Shown here one piece after another: positions 25,561-34,164 of a stretch of 34,949 bases of DNA. A program made the position numbers and the translations under genes. The notes below the pieces were generated by a model. That model worked only from the letters and a program-made list of their open reading frames with translations. It was not told the DNA's origin and made no database searches. The DNA lies in assembly GCA_946220775.1 (NCBI GenBank), contig CAMIFC010000020.1:1-34949 (forward strand). The letters are read 5' to 3'. The stretch comes from an uncultured Corynebacterium sp. (lineage in GTDB: Bacteria; Actinomycetota; Actinomycetes; Mycobacteriales; Mycobacteriaceae). The first letter of the stretch is position 1. Each line of letters begins with the position of its first letter.

Positions 25561-28500
25561 GTGCTGGAAGGACCCATCTTGGCAGTCTCCCGCCAGACAA
25601 GTTCAGTGGCCGGAATCCCCGGGGCCTCGACTCGCTATTCTTTCGCGAAGATCGATGCTCCGATTGAGGTTCCAGGCCTTCTTGACCTCCAACGAGAGTC
25701 CTTCGCCTGGCTCGTTGGCGCCCCAGAGTGGCGCGCCCGCAAACAGGCCGAGGCCGGGGAGGGAGTCCGCATCACCAGCGGACTGGAGGACATCCTTGAG
25801 GAGCTTTCGCCCATCGAGGATTACTCGGAGAATATGTCACTGACGCTCTCCGAGCCTCGCTTCGACGATGTGAAGACCACCATCGACGAAGCCAAGGATA
25901 AGGATATTAACTACGCCGCGCCACTGTACGTGACCGCGGAATTCACCAACGCAATGTCGGGTGAGATCAAGTCCCAGACGGTTTTCATCGGTGATTTCCC
26001 GATGATGACCGACAAGGGCACGTTCATCATCAACGGCACCGAGCGCGTTGTTGTGTCTCAGCTGGTTCGTTCCCCAGGCGTTTACTTCGATGAGTCGATG
26101 GACGCCGCCACGGAACGCCCATTGCACGGTGTGAAGGTCATCCCTTCTCGCGGCGCATGGCTTGAGTTCGACGTTGATAAGCGTGACACGGTTGGCGTCC
26201 GAATTGATCGGAAGCGACGCCAGCCCGTCACCGTCCTGCTGAAGGCTCTCGGCCTGACCACGCAGGAAATTACGGACCGTTTCGGCTTCTCCGAGCTCAT
26301 GATGTCCACGCTCGAGAAGGACGGCGTGGCGAACACCGACGAAGCGCTGCTGGAGATTTACCGCAAGCAGCGTCCGGGCGAGTCCCCCACGCGTGACTCC
26401 GCGCAGGCGCTGCTGGAGAACTCCTTCTTCCAGCCGAAGCGCTACGACCTGGCGAAGGTTGGTCGTTACAAGGTCAACCGCAAGCTGGGCCTCGGCGGCG
26501 ATACCGATGGCGTGATGACCCTCACGGAAGAGGACATCCTCACGACCATCGAGTACCTCGTGCGCCTGCACGCTGGTGAGCGGACGATGACGTCCCCAGA
26601 GGGCGTCGAGATCCCAATCGAGGTGGACGACATCGACCACTTCGGTAACCGTCGTCTGCGCACGGTCGGCGAGCTGATTCAGAACCAGGTTCGCGTTGGC
26701 CTGTCCCGCATGGAGCGCGTCGTTCGCGAGCGCATGACCACGCAGGACGCCGAGTCGATCACCCCGACCTCCCTGATTAACGTTCGTCCAGTGTCGGCTG
26801 CCATCCGCGAGTTCTTCGGTACTTCGCAGCTGTCGCAGTTCATGGACCAGAACAACTCCCTGTCTGGTCTGACGCACAAGCGTCGTCTGTCCGCGCTGGG
26901 CCCAGGCGGTCTGTCGCGTGAGCGCGCTGGCCTGGAAGTTCGAGACGTCCACCCGTCCCACTACGGCCGCATGTGCCCAATTGAGACGCCAGAGGGTCCG
27001 AACATTGGTCTGATCGGTTCACTGTCGTCCTACGCACGCGTGAACCCATTTGGTTTCATCGAGACGCCATACCGTCGCGTCGTTGATGGCCAGATCACCG
27101 ACGAGGTCGAGTACTTCACGGCTGATGAAGAAGACCGCCATGTCATCGCTCAGGCGAACACGCCGTTCGATGCTGACCTGAAGTTCACTGAGGACCAGAT
27201 TGAGGTTCGTCTGCGCGGCGGCGACGTGGAGGTCGTCCCAGCCAACCAGGTCGATTACATGGACGTGTCGCCACGACAGATGGTTTCCGTGGCAACCGCA
27301 ATGATTCCGTTCCTTGAGCATGACGACGCCAACCGTGCACTCATGGGTGCCAACATGCAGCGTCAGGCCGTGCCACTTCTGCGTGCTGAAGCTCCATACG
27401 TCGGTACGGGTATGGAACAGCGCGCCGCATATGATGCGGGCGACCTGATCATCGCTCCGAAGGCCGGCGTGGTCGAGTACGTGTCCGCGGACTACATCAC
27501 CGTCATGGACGATGACGGTATCCGTGACACCTTCATGCTGCGCAAGTTCGAGCGCACCAACCAGGGCACCAGCTACAACCAGAAGCCACTGGTCAACCAG
27601 GGCGAGCGCGTTGAGGCTGGCCAGGTCATCGCTGACGGCCCAGGCACCGATAACGGTGAAATGGCGCTCGGCAAGAACCTGCTCGTGGCATTCATGCCAT
27701 GGGAAGGCCACAACTACGAGGATGCGATCATCCTCTCCCAGCGCATGGTGGAGGAGGACGTCCTGACGTCCATCCACATCGAGGAGCACGAGATCGATGC
27801 TCGTGACACGAAGCTGGGCCCTGAGGAGATCACCCGGGACATCCCGAACGTCGGCGAAGACGTTCTGGCTGACCTGGATGAGCGCGGTATCGTGCGCATC
27901 GGTGCGGACGTCCGTGACGGTGACATCCTCGTCGGTAAGGTCACCCCGAAGGGTGAAACCGAGCTGACCCCGGAGGAGCGCCTGCTGCGCGCCATCTTCG
28001 GCGAAAAGGCCCGCGAGGTTCGCGATACCTCCATGAAGGTGCCACACGGCGAGACCGGCAAGGTCATCGGCGTGCGCGTCTTCTCCCGTGAGGATGATGA
28101 CGACCTGGCGCCTGGCGTCAACAAAATGGTTCGCGTCTACGTCGCACAGAAGCGCAAGATTCAGGACGGCGATAAGCTCGCTGGCCGCCACGGCAACAAG
28201 GGTGTCGTTGGCAAGATCCTGCCACAGGAGGACATGCCATTCCTGCCGGACGGCACCCCAGTGGACATCATCCTGAACACGCACGGCGTGCCACGTCGTA
28301 TGAACATCGGCCAGGTGCTGGAAGTTCACTTGGGCTGGCTGGCGAAGGCCGGCTGGACCGTGGACACGGACTCCCAGGATCCGAAGATCCAGGCGATGTT
28401 GGAGACCCTCCCAGAGGATCTCTACGACGTGCCAGCGGATTCGCTGACCGCCACCCCTGTGTTCGACGGCGCTTCCAACGCCGAGCTGTCCGGTCTGCTG

Positions 28501-29073
28501 CGGTCGTCGAAGCCTAACCGGGATGGCGTCCGACTGGTGGACGACTTCGGTAAGGCAGAGCTGATCGACGGACGCACGGGTGAGCCCTACGCACACCCAA
28601 TCTCCGTGGGCTACATGTACATGCTGAAGCTGCACCACCTGGTCGACGAGAAGATTCACGCTCGTTCCACTGGTCCTTACTCCATGATTACCCAGCAGCC
28701 ATTGGGTGGTAAGGCACAGTTCGGTGGCCAGCGCTTCGGTGAGATGGAGGTGTGGGCAATGCAGGCATACGGTGCGGCATACACCCTCCAGGAACTGCTG
28801 ACCATCAAGTCGGACGACGTGGTCGGTCGCGTGAAGGTGTACGAGGCGATCGTTAAGGGTGAGAACATCCCGGATCCGGGTATCCCAGAGTCCTTCAAGG
28901 TGTTGCTCAAGGAGCTGCAGTCCCTGTGCCTCAACGTTGAGGTGCTCGCGGCTGACGGAACTCCGATGGAGCTGTCCTCCGACGATGATGACGAGCTCGA
29001 GTCTGCAAACGCAGCGCTTGGCATCAACCTGTCGCGTGATGAGCGGCCAGACGCTGACATCGATGTCAGCTAG
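25561..29073 (+). CDS. rpoB: RNA polymerase beta subunit RpoB
   Basis: Catalytic core subunit of RNA polymerase, 1170 residues, full length. GTG gives MLEGPILAVSRQT, the form seen in related corynebacteria; a TTG 18 bases downstream, with GGAAGGA eight bases before it, is a possible alternative start. The rifampicin region GTSQLSQFMDQNN then SLSGLTHKRRLSALGPGG is intact and unsubstituted at the classic His and Ser positions, so the allele looks sensitive. Also seen: GDKLAGRHGNKGVVGKILP and the C-terminal GGKAQFGGQRFGEMEVWA. Upstream is a 1-kb non-coding region with the promoter; rpoC follows after 71 bases. Confidence 0.98.
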   Translation: MLEGPILAVSRQTSSVAGIPGASTRYSFAKIDAPIEVPGLLDLQRESFAWLVGAPEWRARKQAEAGEGVRITSGLEDILEELSPIEDYSENMSLTLSEPRFDDVKTTIDEAKDKDINYAAPLYVTAEFTNAMSGEIKSQTVFIGDFPMMTDKGTFIINGTERVVVSQLVRSPGVYFDESMDAATERPLHGVKVIPSRGAWLEFDVDKRDTVGVRIDRKRRQPVTVLLKALGLTTQEITDRFGFSELMMSTLEKDGVANTDEALLEIYRKQRPGESPTRDSAQALLENSFFQPKRYDLAKVGRYKVNRKLGLGGDTDGVMTLTEEDILTTIEYLVRLHAGERTMTSPEGVEIPIEVDDIDHFGNRRLRTVGELIQNQVRVGLSRMERVVRERMTTQDAESITPTSLINVRPVSAAIREFFGTSQLSQFMDQNNSLSGLTHKRRLSALGPGGLSRERAGLEVRDVHPSHYGRMCPIETPEGPNIGLIGSLSSYARVNPFGFIETPYRRVVDGQITDEVEYFTADEEDRHVIAQANTPFDADLKFTEDQIEVRLRGGDVEVVPANQVDYMDVSPRQMVSVATAMIPFLEHDDANRALMGANMQRQAVPLLRAEAPYVGTGMEQRAAYDAGDLIIAPKAGVVEYVSADYITVMDDDGIRDTFMLRKFERTNQGTSYNQKPLVNQGERVEAGQVIADGPGTDNGEMALGKNLLVAFMPWEGHNYEDAIILSQRMVEEDVLTSIHIEEHEIDARDTKLGPEEITRDIPNVGEDVLADLDERGIVRIGADVRDGDILVGKVTPKGETELTPEERLLRAIFGEKAREVRDTSMKVPHGETGKVIGVRVFSREDDDDLAPGVNKMVRVYVAQKRKIQDGDKLAGRHGNKGVVGKILPQEDMPFLPDGTPVDIILNTHGVPRRMNIGQVLEVHLGWLAKAGWTVDTDSQDPKIQAMLETLPEDLYDVPADSLTATPVFDGASNAELSGLLRSSKPNRDGVRLVDDFGKAELIDGRTGEPYAHPISVGYMYMLKLHHLVDEKIHARSTGPYSMITQQPLGGKAQFGGQRFGEMEVWAMQAYGAAYTLQELLTIKSDDVVGRVKVYEAIVKGENIPDPGIPESFKVLLKELQSLCLNVEVLAADGTPMELSSDDDDELESANAALGINLSRDERPDADIDVS

Positions 29074-29110
29074 GCCATAACAAGACTTCACACCTTTAAC
29101 CACAACAAGG

Positions 29111-29136
29111 CCCTCCGCTTTCTCGGAGGGGAAAGG
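29111..29136 (+). promoter_or_regulatory. hairpin next to the rpoC ribosome-binding site
   Basis: CCCTCCG (29111-29117) and CGGAGGG (29124-29130) form a perfect seven-pair stem around six bases, directly followed by GAAAGGA, the presumed rpoC ribosome site. It could tune rpoC translation or RNA processing. Confidence 0.6.
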
Positions 29137-29144
29137 AAGTCCAC

Positions 29145-32100
29145 GTGCTGGACGTCAATTTCTTCGACGAACTCCGCATTGGCCTAGCCACGGCCGATGA
29201 CATCCGTCGCTGGTCTCGCGGCGAAGTTAAGAAGCCAGAGACGATCAACTACCGTACCCTCAAGCCAGAGAAGGACGGCCTGTTCTGCGAGCGCATTTTC
29301 GGTCCAACCCGCGACTGGGAATGTGCCTGCGGTAAGTACAAGCGCGTCCGCTACAAGGGCATCATCTGTGAGCGCTGTGGCGTTGAGGTGACCAAGTCCA
29401 AGGTGCGCCGTGAGCGGATGGGCCACATCGAGCTCGCCGCTCCAGTGACCCACATTTGGTACTTCAAGGGTGTGCCATCTCGCCTGGGCTACCTGCTGGA
29501 TCTGGCTCCGAAGGATCTGGAAAAGATCATCTATTTCGCAGCCAACATCATCACCTCGGTCGATGAGGAAGGTCGTCACAACGACCAGACCACCCTCGAA
29601 GCCGAAATGATGCTGGAGAAGAAGGAAGTCGAGCAGGACCGCGACGCCGACCTGGCTGATCGCGCGAAGGTTTTGGAAGACGACCTCGCCGAGCTCGAAG
29701 CAGCTGGCGCGAAGGCAGACGCCAAGAAGAAGATCCAGACCGCCGCTGAGCGCGAAATGCGCCACATCCGTGAGCGCGCCGAGCGTGAGGTCGACCGTCT
29801 GGACGAGATCTGGAACACCTTCGTCAAACTGGCTCCAAAGCAGATGATCGTGGATGAAACCATCTACGAAGAGCTCATGGACCGCTATGAGGACTACTTC
29901 ACCGGCGGCATGGGTGCCGAGGCTATCCAGACCCTGATCCGCAACTTCGACCTCGAGGCCGAGGCCGAGTCGCTGCGTGAAACCATTCGCGACGGCAAGG
30001 GTCAGCGCAAGCTGCGTGCACTGAAGCGCCTGAAGGTTGTTGCAGCGTTCCTACGCTCCGGTAACGACCCAGCCGGCATGGTCCTGGATTGCATCCCGGT
30101 CATCCCACCAGAGCTGCGCCCAATGGTGCAGCTGGACGGTGGCCGCTTCGCGACCTCCGACCTGAACGACCTGTACCGCCGTGTCATCAACCGCAACAAC
30201 CGGTTGAAGCGCATGTTGGATCTCGGCGCGCCAGAAATCATCGTGAACAACGAGAAGCGCATGCTGCAGGAATCTGTGGACGCGCTGTTTGATAACGGCC
30301 GTCGTGGCCGTCCGGTGTCTGGTCCGGGCAACCGTCCGCTGAAGTCCCTGTCTGACCTGCTGAAGGGTAAGCAGGGTCGCTTCCGCCAGAACTTGCTGGG
30401 TAAGCGTGTGGACTACTCCGGCCGTTCGGTGATTATCGTTGGTCCGCAGCTGAAGCTGCACCAGTGTGGTCTGCCGAAGCTGATGGCACTGGAGCTGTTC
30501 AAGCCGTTCGTGATGAAGCGCCTGGTCGAAAAGTCCTACGCGCAGAACATCAAGTCCGCGAAGCGCATGGTCGAGCGCCAGCGCTCCGAGGTTTGGGACG
30601 TGCTGGAAGAGGCCATCGCCGAACACCCCGTGATGCTCAACCGTGCACCAACGCTGCACCGCCTAGGCATCCAGGCGTTCGAGCCGGTGCTGGTTGAGGG
30701 TAAGGCTATTCAGCTGCACCCACTGGCATGTGAAGCTTTCAACGCTGACTTCGACGGTGACCAGATGGCAGTCCACCTGCCGCTGTCCGCTGAGGCTCAG
30801 GCCGAGGCTCGCATCCTGATGCTGGCGTCCAACAACATTCTGTCGCCAGCATCCGGTAAGCCACTGGCTATGCCACGTCTGGATATGGTCACCGGCCTGT
30901 ACTACCTGACCCTGATCAAGGAGAAGGACGAAGACGGTGGCCAGGGTGCTTACACCCCAGCCACCGAGGACTCCCCGGCAACGGGCGTGTACTCCTCGCT
31001 GGCGGAGGCCATCATGGCTTACGACCGTGGCGTGCTGGGCCTGCAGGCACCGATCAAGGTTCGCCTGAGCCACCTGCGCCCACCAGAGGACATCGAGGCC
31101 GAACTGTTCCCCGATGGCTGGCAGAAGGGCCAGACCTGGTTGGCGGACACGACGCTGGGCCGCGTGGAGTTCAACGAACTCCTGCCGTGGAACTACCCAT
31201 ACGTCGAAGGCGTCATGTCGAAGAAGCCACAGGCGACGGTCATTAACGACCTCGCTGCGAAGTACCCGATGATCACCGTGTCGCAGACGGTGGACAAGAT
31301 GAAGGACTCCGGCTTCCACTGGGCAACCCGCTCCGGCGTGACGATCACCATGCACGACGTGTTGGTCCTCCCGAATAAGCAGGAAATTCTCGACGAGTAC
31401 GAGGCCAAGGCCCAGGTCATCGAGAAGAAGCTGGCTCGAGGCAAGATCAACGAGTCCGAGCGCTACCAGTCCCTGGTTGACCTGTGGAAGGAAGCAACGG
31501 ACTTCGTCGGTGAGTCGGTGGAGAAGCTCTACCCAGACGACAACCCAATTCCGATGATCGTGAAGTCCGGTGCTGCCGGTAACATGCGTCAGATCTGGAC
31601 CCTGGCTGGCATGAAGGGCATGGTCACGAACTCGCGCGGTGACTACATCACCCGTCCAGTCAAGACGTCCTTCCGCGAAGGCCTGTCCGTCCTCGAGTAC
31701 TTCAACAACTCGCACGGTTCCCGTAAGGGCCTGGCGGATACGGCACTGCGTACGGCGGACTCGGGTTACCTGACCCGTCGTCTGGTCGACGTTGCGCAGG
31801 ATGTCATCGTCCGCGAGGACGACTGCGGCACCAAGCAGGGCGTCACCCTCGACGTCGCGACCCCGGTGCTCGACATCGAAGGCAAGCCGACCGGTCAGTA
31901 CGCACCGGTGGACTTCATCGAAACGTCGATCGTTGGCCGTTTCTTGGCAGCGGACGCCACGGGCGCCGACGGCGAAGTGGTACTCGAAGCCGGTCAGGTT
32001 ATCGGCGAAGGTGACGTAAAGACCCTGGTCAACGCAGGTGTTGAGAACGTCAAGGCGCGTTCCGTGATGACCTGTGCGACCGCAACGGGTGTGTGCTCCA

Positions 32101-33116
32101 CCTGCTACGGCAAGTCCATGGCGACCGGCCAGAAGGTCGAGATCGGTGAGGCAGTCGGTATTGTCGCTGCTCAGTCGATTGGTGAGCCTGGTACCCAGCT
32201 GACGATGCGTACCTTCCACCTCGGTGGTGTTGGTGGCGATATTACGGGTGGTCTGCCACGTGTTCAGGAGCTGTTCGAGGCTCGTGTTCCGAAGGCTAAG
32301 TCCCCAATCGCCTCCGTCGACGGCAAGGTCAAGATCGAGGACGACGACGCGTTCTTCACGCTCACGATCATTCCGGACGATGGCTCGGACGAGGTTGTGT
32401 ACGAGAAGCTGTCGAAGCGTCAGGGTCTGGCCACGCTTGGCACCGGTGGTGTGGAACGCCCAATCCGCGAGGGTGACCACGTGAAGATGGGCCAGCAGCT
32501 GCTGAAGGGCGCTGCTGATCCGCACGAGGTTCTGCGTGTGATGGGTCGTCGTGGCGTGCAGCAGCACCTCATTAACGAGGTGCAGAAGGTTTACCGTGAT
32601 CAGGGTGTGGCTATTCACGACAAGCACATCGAGATCATTGTTCGCCAGATGCTGCGTCGCGTGACGGTCATCGACTCTGGTTCCACGGAGTTCCTGCCGG
32701 GCTCCTTGGTGGAGCACGCGGATGCTGTGGCTGCGTCGAAGGAAGCGGTGAAGTCCGGTGGTCGCCCAGTCGAGGTTCGCGCCGAGATCATGGGTATCAC
32801 CAAGGCTTCCCTGGCTACCGAGTCCTGGCTGTCGGCCGCATCGTTCCAGGAGACCACTCGTGTTCTCACGGACGCTGCGATCAACAAGCGCTCCGATAAG
32901 CTGATCGGTCTCAAGGAGAACGTCATTATCGGTAAGCTCATCCCAGCTGGTACGGGCATTTCCCGCTACCGCAACATCTCGGTGGAGCCCACCGAGGAGG
33001 CCCGGGCTTCGGCGTTCAGCCTGCCATCGAGCATCAGTGATGGCTTCTACAGCGAAGAGGGCTTCAGTGAGTTCACTGGCGCTTCCGTCCCACTGGACGA
33101 CCTCGGCTTGCACTAG
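29145..33116 (+). CDS. rpoC: RNA polymerase beta-prime subunit RpoC
   Basis: Catalytic subunit of RNA polymerase, 1323 residues. The GTG start gives MLDVNFFDELRIGLATADDIR, as in relatives. The N-terminal zinc site has C60, C62, C75 and C78 (CAC then CERC). The active-site Mg loop NADFDGD has D535, D537 and D539. A second zinc site is visible later (DCGTKQG and CATATGVCSTC). The trigger-loop and bridge-helix region is intact (SAAGNMRQ, then PVKTSFREGLSVLEYF). Terminated by a hairpin about 85 bases after the stop. Confidence 0.98.
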   Translation: MLDVNFFDELRIGLATADDIRRWSRGEVKKPETINYRTLKPEKDGLFCERIFGPTRDWECACGKYKRVRYKGIICERCGVEVTKSKVRRERMGHIELAAPVTHIWYFKGVPSRLGYLLDLAPKDLEKIIYFAANIITSVDEEGRHNDQTTLEAEMMLEKKEVEQDRDADLADRAKVLEDDLAELEAAGAKADAKKKIQTAAEREMRHIRERAEREVDRLDEIWNTFVKLAPKQMIVDETIYEELMDRYEDYFTGGMGAEAIQTLIRNFDLEAEAESLRETIRDGKGQRKLRALKRLKVVAAFLRSGNDPAGMVLDCIPVIPPELRPMVQLDGGRFATSDLNDLYRRVINRNNRLKRMLDLGAPEIIVNNEKRMLQESVDALFDNGRRGRPVSGPGNRPLKSLSDLLKGKQGRFRQNLLGKRVDYSGRSVIIVGPQLKLHQCGLPKLMALELFKPFVMKRLVEKSYAQNIKSAKRMVERQRSEVWDVLEEAIAEHPVMLNRAPTLHRLGIQAFEPVLVEGKAIQLHPLACEAFNADFDGDQMAVHLPLSAEAQAEARILMLASNNILSPASGKPLAMPRLDMVTGLYYLTLIKEKDEDGGQGAYTPATEDSPATGVYSSLAEAIMAYDRGVLGLQAPIKVRLSHLRPPEDIEAELFPDGWQKGQTWLADTTLGRVEFNELLPWNYPYVEGVMSKKPQATVINDLAAKYPMITVSQTVDKMKDSGFHWATRSGVTITMHDVLVLPNKQEILDEYEAKAQVIEKKLARGKINESERYQSLVDLWKEATDFVGESVEKLYPDDNPIPMIVKSGAAGNMRQIWTLAGMKGMVTNSRGDYITRPVKTSFREGLSVLEYFNNSHGSRKGLADTALRTADSGYLTRRLVDVAQDVIVREDDCGTKQGVTLDVATPVLDIEGKPTGQYAPVDFIETSIVGRFLAADATGADGEVVLEAGQVIGEGDVKTLVNAGVENVKARSVMTCATATGVCSTCYGKSMATGQKVEIGEAVGIVAAQSIGEPGTQLTMRTFHLGGVGGDITGGLPRVQELFEARVPKAKSPIASVDGKVKIEDDDAFFTLTIIPDDGSDEVVYEKLSKRQGLATLGTGGVERPIREGDHVKMGQQLLKGAADPHEVLRVMGRRGVQQHLINEVQKVYRDQGVAIHDKHIEIIVRQMLRRVTVIDSGSTEFLPGSLVEHADAVAASKEAVKSGGRPVEVRAEIMGITKASLATESWLSAASFQETTRVLTDAAINKRSDKLIGLKENVIIGKLIPAGTGISRYRNISVEPTEEARASAFSLPSSISDGFYSEEGFSEFTGASVPLDDLGLH

Positions 33117-33202
33117 GTTGTTGGCCGGCCCTGTGGGGTGCCGAGCCCCTCGGGTTGGCCCCTAGTTCGGGGGCGACCGTAGCTCCCGCGGAGTAACGTT
33201 TA

Positions 33203-33241
33203 ACCCGCTGAACTGGCATTGTGTCGGTTCGGCGGGTTTTC
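33203..33241 (+). terminator. rpoC terminator
   Basis: ACCCGC ... GCGGGT with inner AAC/GTT pairing around a CATTGTG-type loop, followed by TTTTCT. It is nearly the same as the terminator after rplA, including the flanks. Confidence 0.85.
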
Positions 33242-33430
33242 TATGCGTTGGCGTGCACGGGGTAATAGTGGGTAATAGCGCGAGTAGGAGCGCGTGGCGT
33301 AGCTGCGCACGAAGTAGCAGATGACAGCAACAGCAGTCGGCAGGATACTCGGTGTATCAGCGGGTGGTGCACGCTTTGTGGGTGGGGGTGGTACCGCGAC
33401 CGGTGAGCCGACGGGATATCCGGTCGAGGC

Positions 33431-33448
33431 GTGAAGTTAGCTGACATT
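33431..33448 (+). repeat. solo half-arm of the AGTTAGCTGACA hairpin family
   Basis: GTGAAGTTAGCTGACATT matches one arm of the family, but no complementary partner lies at the expected distance. The nearest partner belongs to the complete copy that starts 27 bases later. Confidence 0.6.
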
Positions 33449-33474
33449 CGGGGGTGCACACACTGCCAGCGTGC

Positions 33475-33551
33475 GGGGTGTCAAGTTAGCTGACATTTTG
33501 GCCCGTTTTGGCCCCTTAAATTACGCTTTTTGTCAGCTAACTTGACACCCC
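33475..33551. repeat. AGTTAGCTGACA-family hairpin, copy 4 (perfect arms)
   Basis: Perfect 21-base arms (33475-33495 and 33531-33551) enclose a 35-base spacer that includes GGCCCGTTTTGGCCCC. This is the best-preserved member in the window. Confidence 0.85.
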
Positions 33552-33778
33552 TGGACCGAGGAGCGCCACCAGGCGCCACCCTCGTCATCTCCACTCACCA
33601 AGAAACCAAATGCGGCATTCTACGTTCGGGGTTTAACTGACCTACCCAACCAAACGCGGGCGCATAACCCCATCAACCCACAGGCCTGGCCTCTAATTCA
33701 GCCACCCCAACCATGGTGTAATATCAGCTGACATTTTGACCGTCACAGCCGGTGGGCTACTCCTCATGGGCTCTAGGG

Positions 33779-33849
33779 ACTGTCTGTAGTTGGGAAATGG
33801 TTTTGCAAAACCCCAGGTCACGAAAAACCATTTCCCAACTACAGACAGT
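33779..33849. repeat. 26-bp perfect inverted repeat, unrelated family
   Basis: Two perfect 26-base arms (33779-33804 and 33824-33849) enclose a 19-base loop. The left arm starts ACTGTCTGTAG and ends in AAATGGTTTT. It has the same architecture as the other long hairpins in this window but no sequence similarity to them. Confidence 0.85.
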
Positions 33850-33948
33850 GCTCACCAGCACCACCCGAAATAACCCACTAACGGCCATCGTCACTGTGTC
33901 GTTATGGTCCCACCCAACGCCCAATTCAGATCACGTAGAGTCGAAAAC

Positions 33949-34146
33949 ATGTCATTCTCATTCCGCAACTCTAAAAAGCTGGGCCGTAACGGCCGTATCA
34001 ACTACTCGAGTGGAGGCGTCGGCGGCTCCTACAAAGCCGGGCCAGTCAGAATTACCCAGCGAGCCGATGGTCGCCAATCCATCCGTATCCGAACTGGTAT
34101 CCCTGGTTTGAACTTCACGAAGACCTTTGGCTCGAAACGACGCTAG
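33949..34146 (+). CDS. small DUF4236-like protein
   Basis: A 65-residue protein. The pattern MSFSFRNSKKLGRNGRINYSSGGVGGSYKAGPVRITQRADGRQSIRIRTGIPGLNFTKTF matches the DUF4236 layout: an aromatic/Arg start, K-LG--R-N-S--G, a beta-strand region with Arg, and a final GIPG-GL-like segment. Function is unknown. The ATG at 33949 is chosen because the domain starts there; the longer frame adds 15 unrelated residues. No clear ribosome site is seen. It converges on the NrdG-like gene, and the two stop codons lie in one hairpin. Confidence 0.7.
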   Translation: MSFSFRNSKKLGRNGRINYSSGGVGGSYKAGPVRITQRADGRQSIRIRTGIPGLNFTKTFGSKRR

Positions 34147-34164
34147 CGCCCGAGGCAGGCGCTA
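34144..34164. terminator. hairpin containing both stop codons of convergent genes
   Basis: TAGCGCC (34144-34150) and GGCGCTA (34158-34164) form a perfect seven-pair stem around CGAGGCA. The first TAG is the stop of the DUF4236 gene, and the last CTA is the stop codon of the minus-strand gene. There are no T runs, so termination is uncertain. Confidence 0.5.

Larger units (their letters stand above)
33117..33948. other. gene-free, hairpin-rich gap between rpoC and the DUF4236 gene
   Basis: These 832 bases hold the rpoC terminator, a solo half-arm of the hairpin family (33431-33448), a complete family member, a decayed half-arm near 33723-33738 (ATCAGCTGACATTTTG) and a different, longer hairpin at 33779-33849. 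I see no coding sequence that I can support. Confidence 0.7.

Noticed and set aside
27019..29103. Long open frame on the minus strand opposite rpoB (about 694 codons)
   Set aside because: It mirrors the strong codon bias of rpoB. No family features, no ribosome site; the plus strand is certain.
30663..33113. Long minus-strand frame opposite rpoC (about 816 codons)
   Set aside because: Same explanation: antisense shadow of a highly biased gene.
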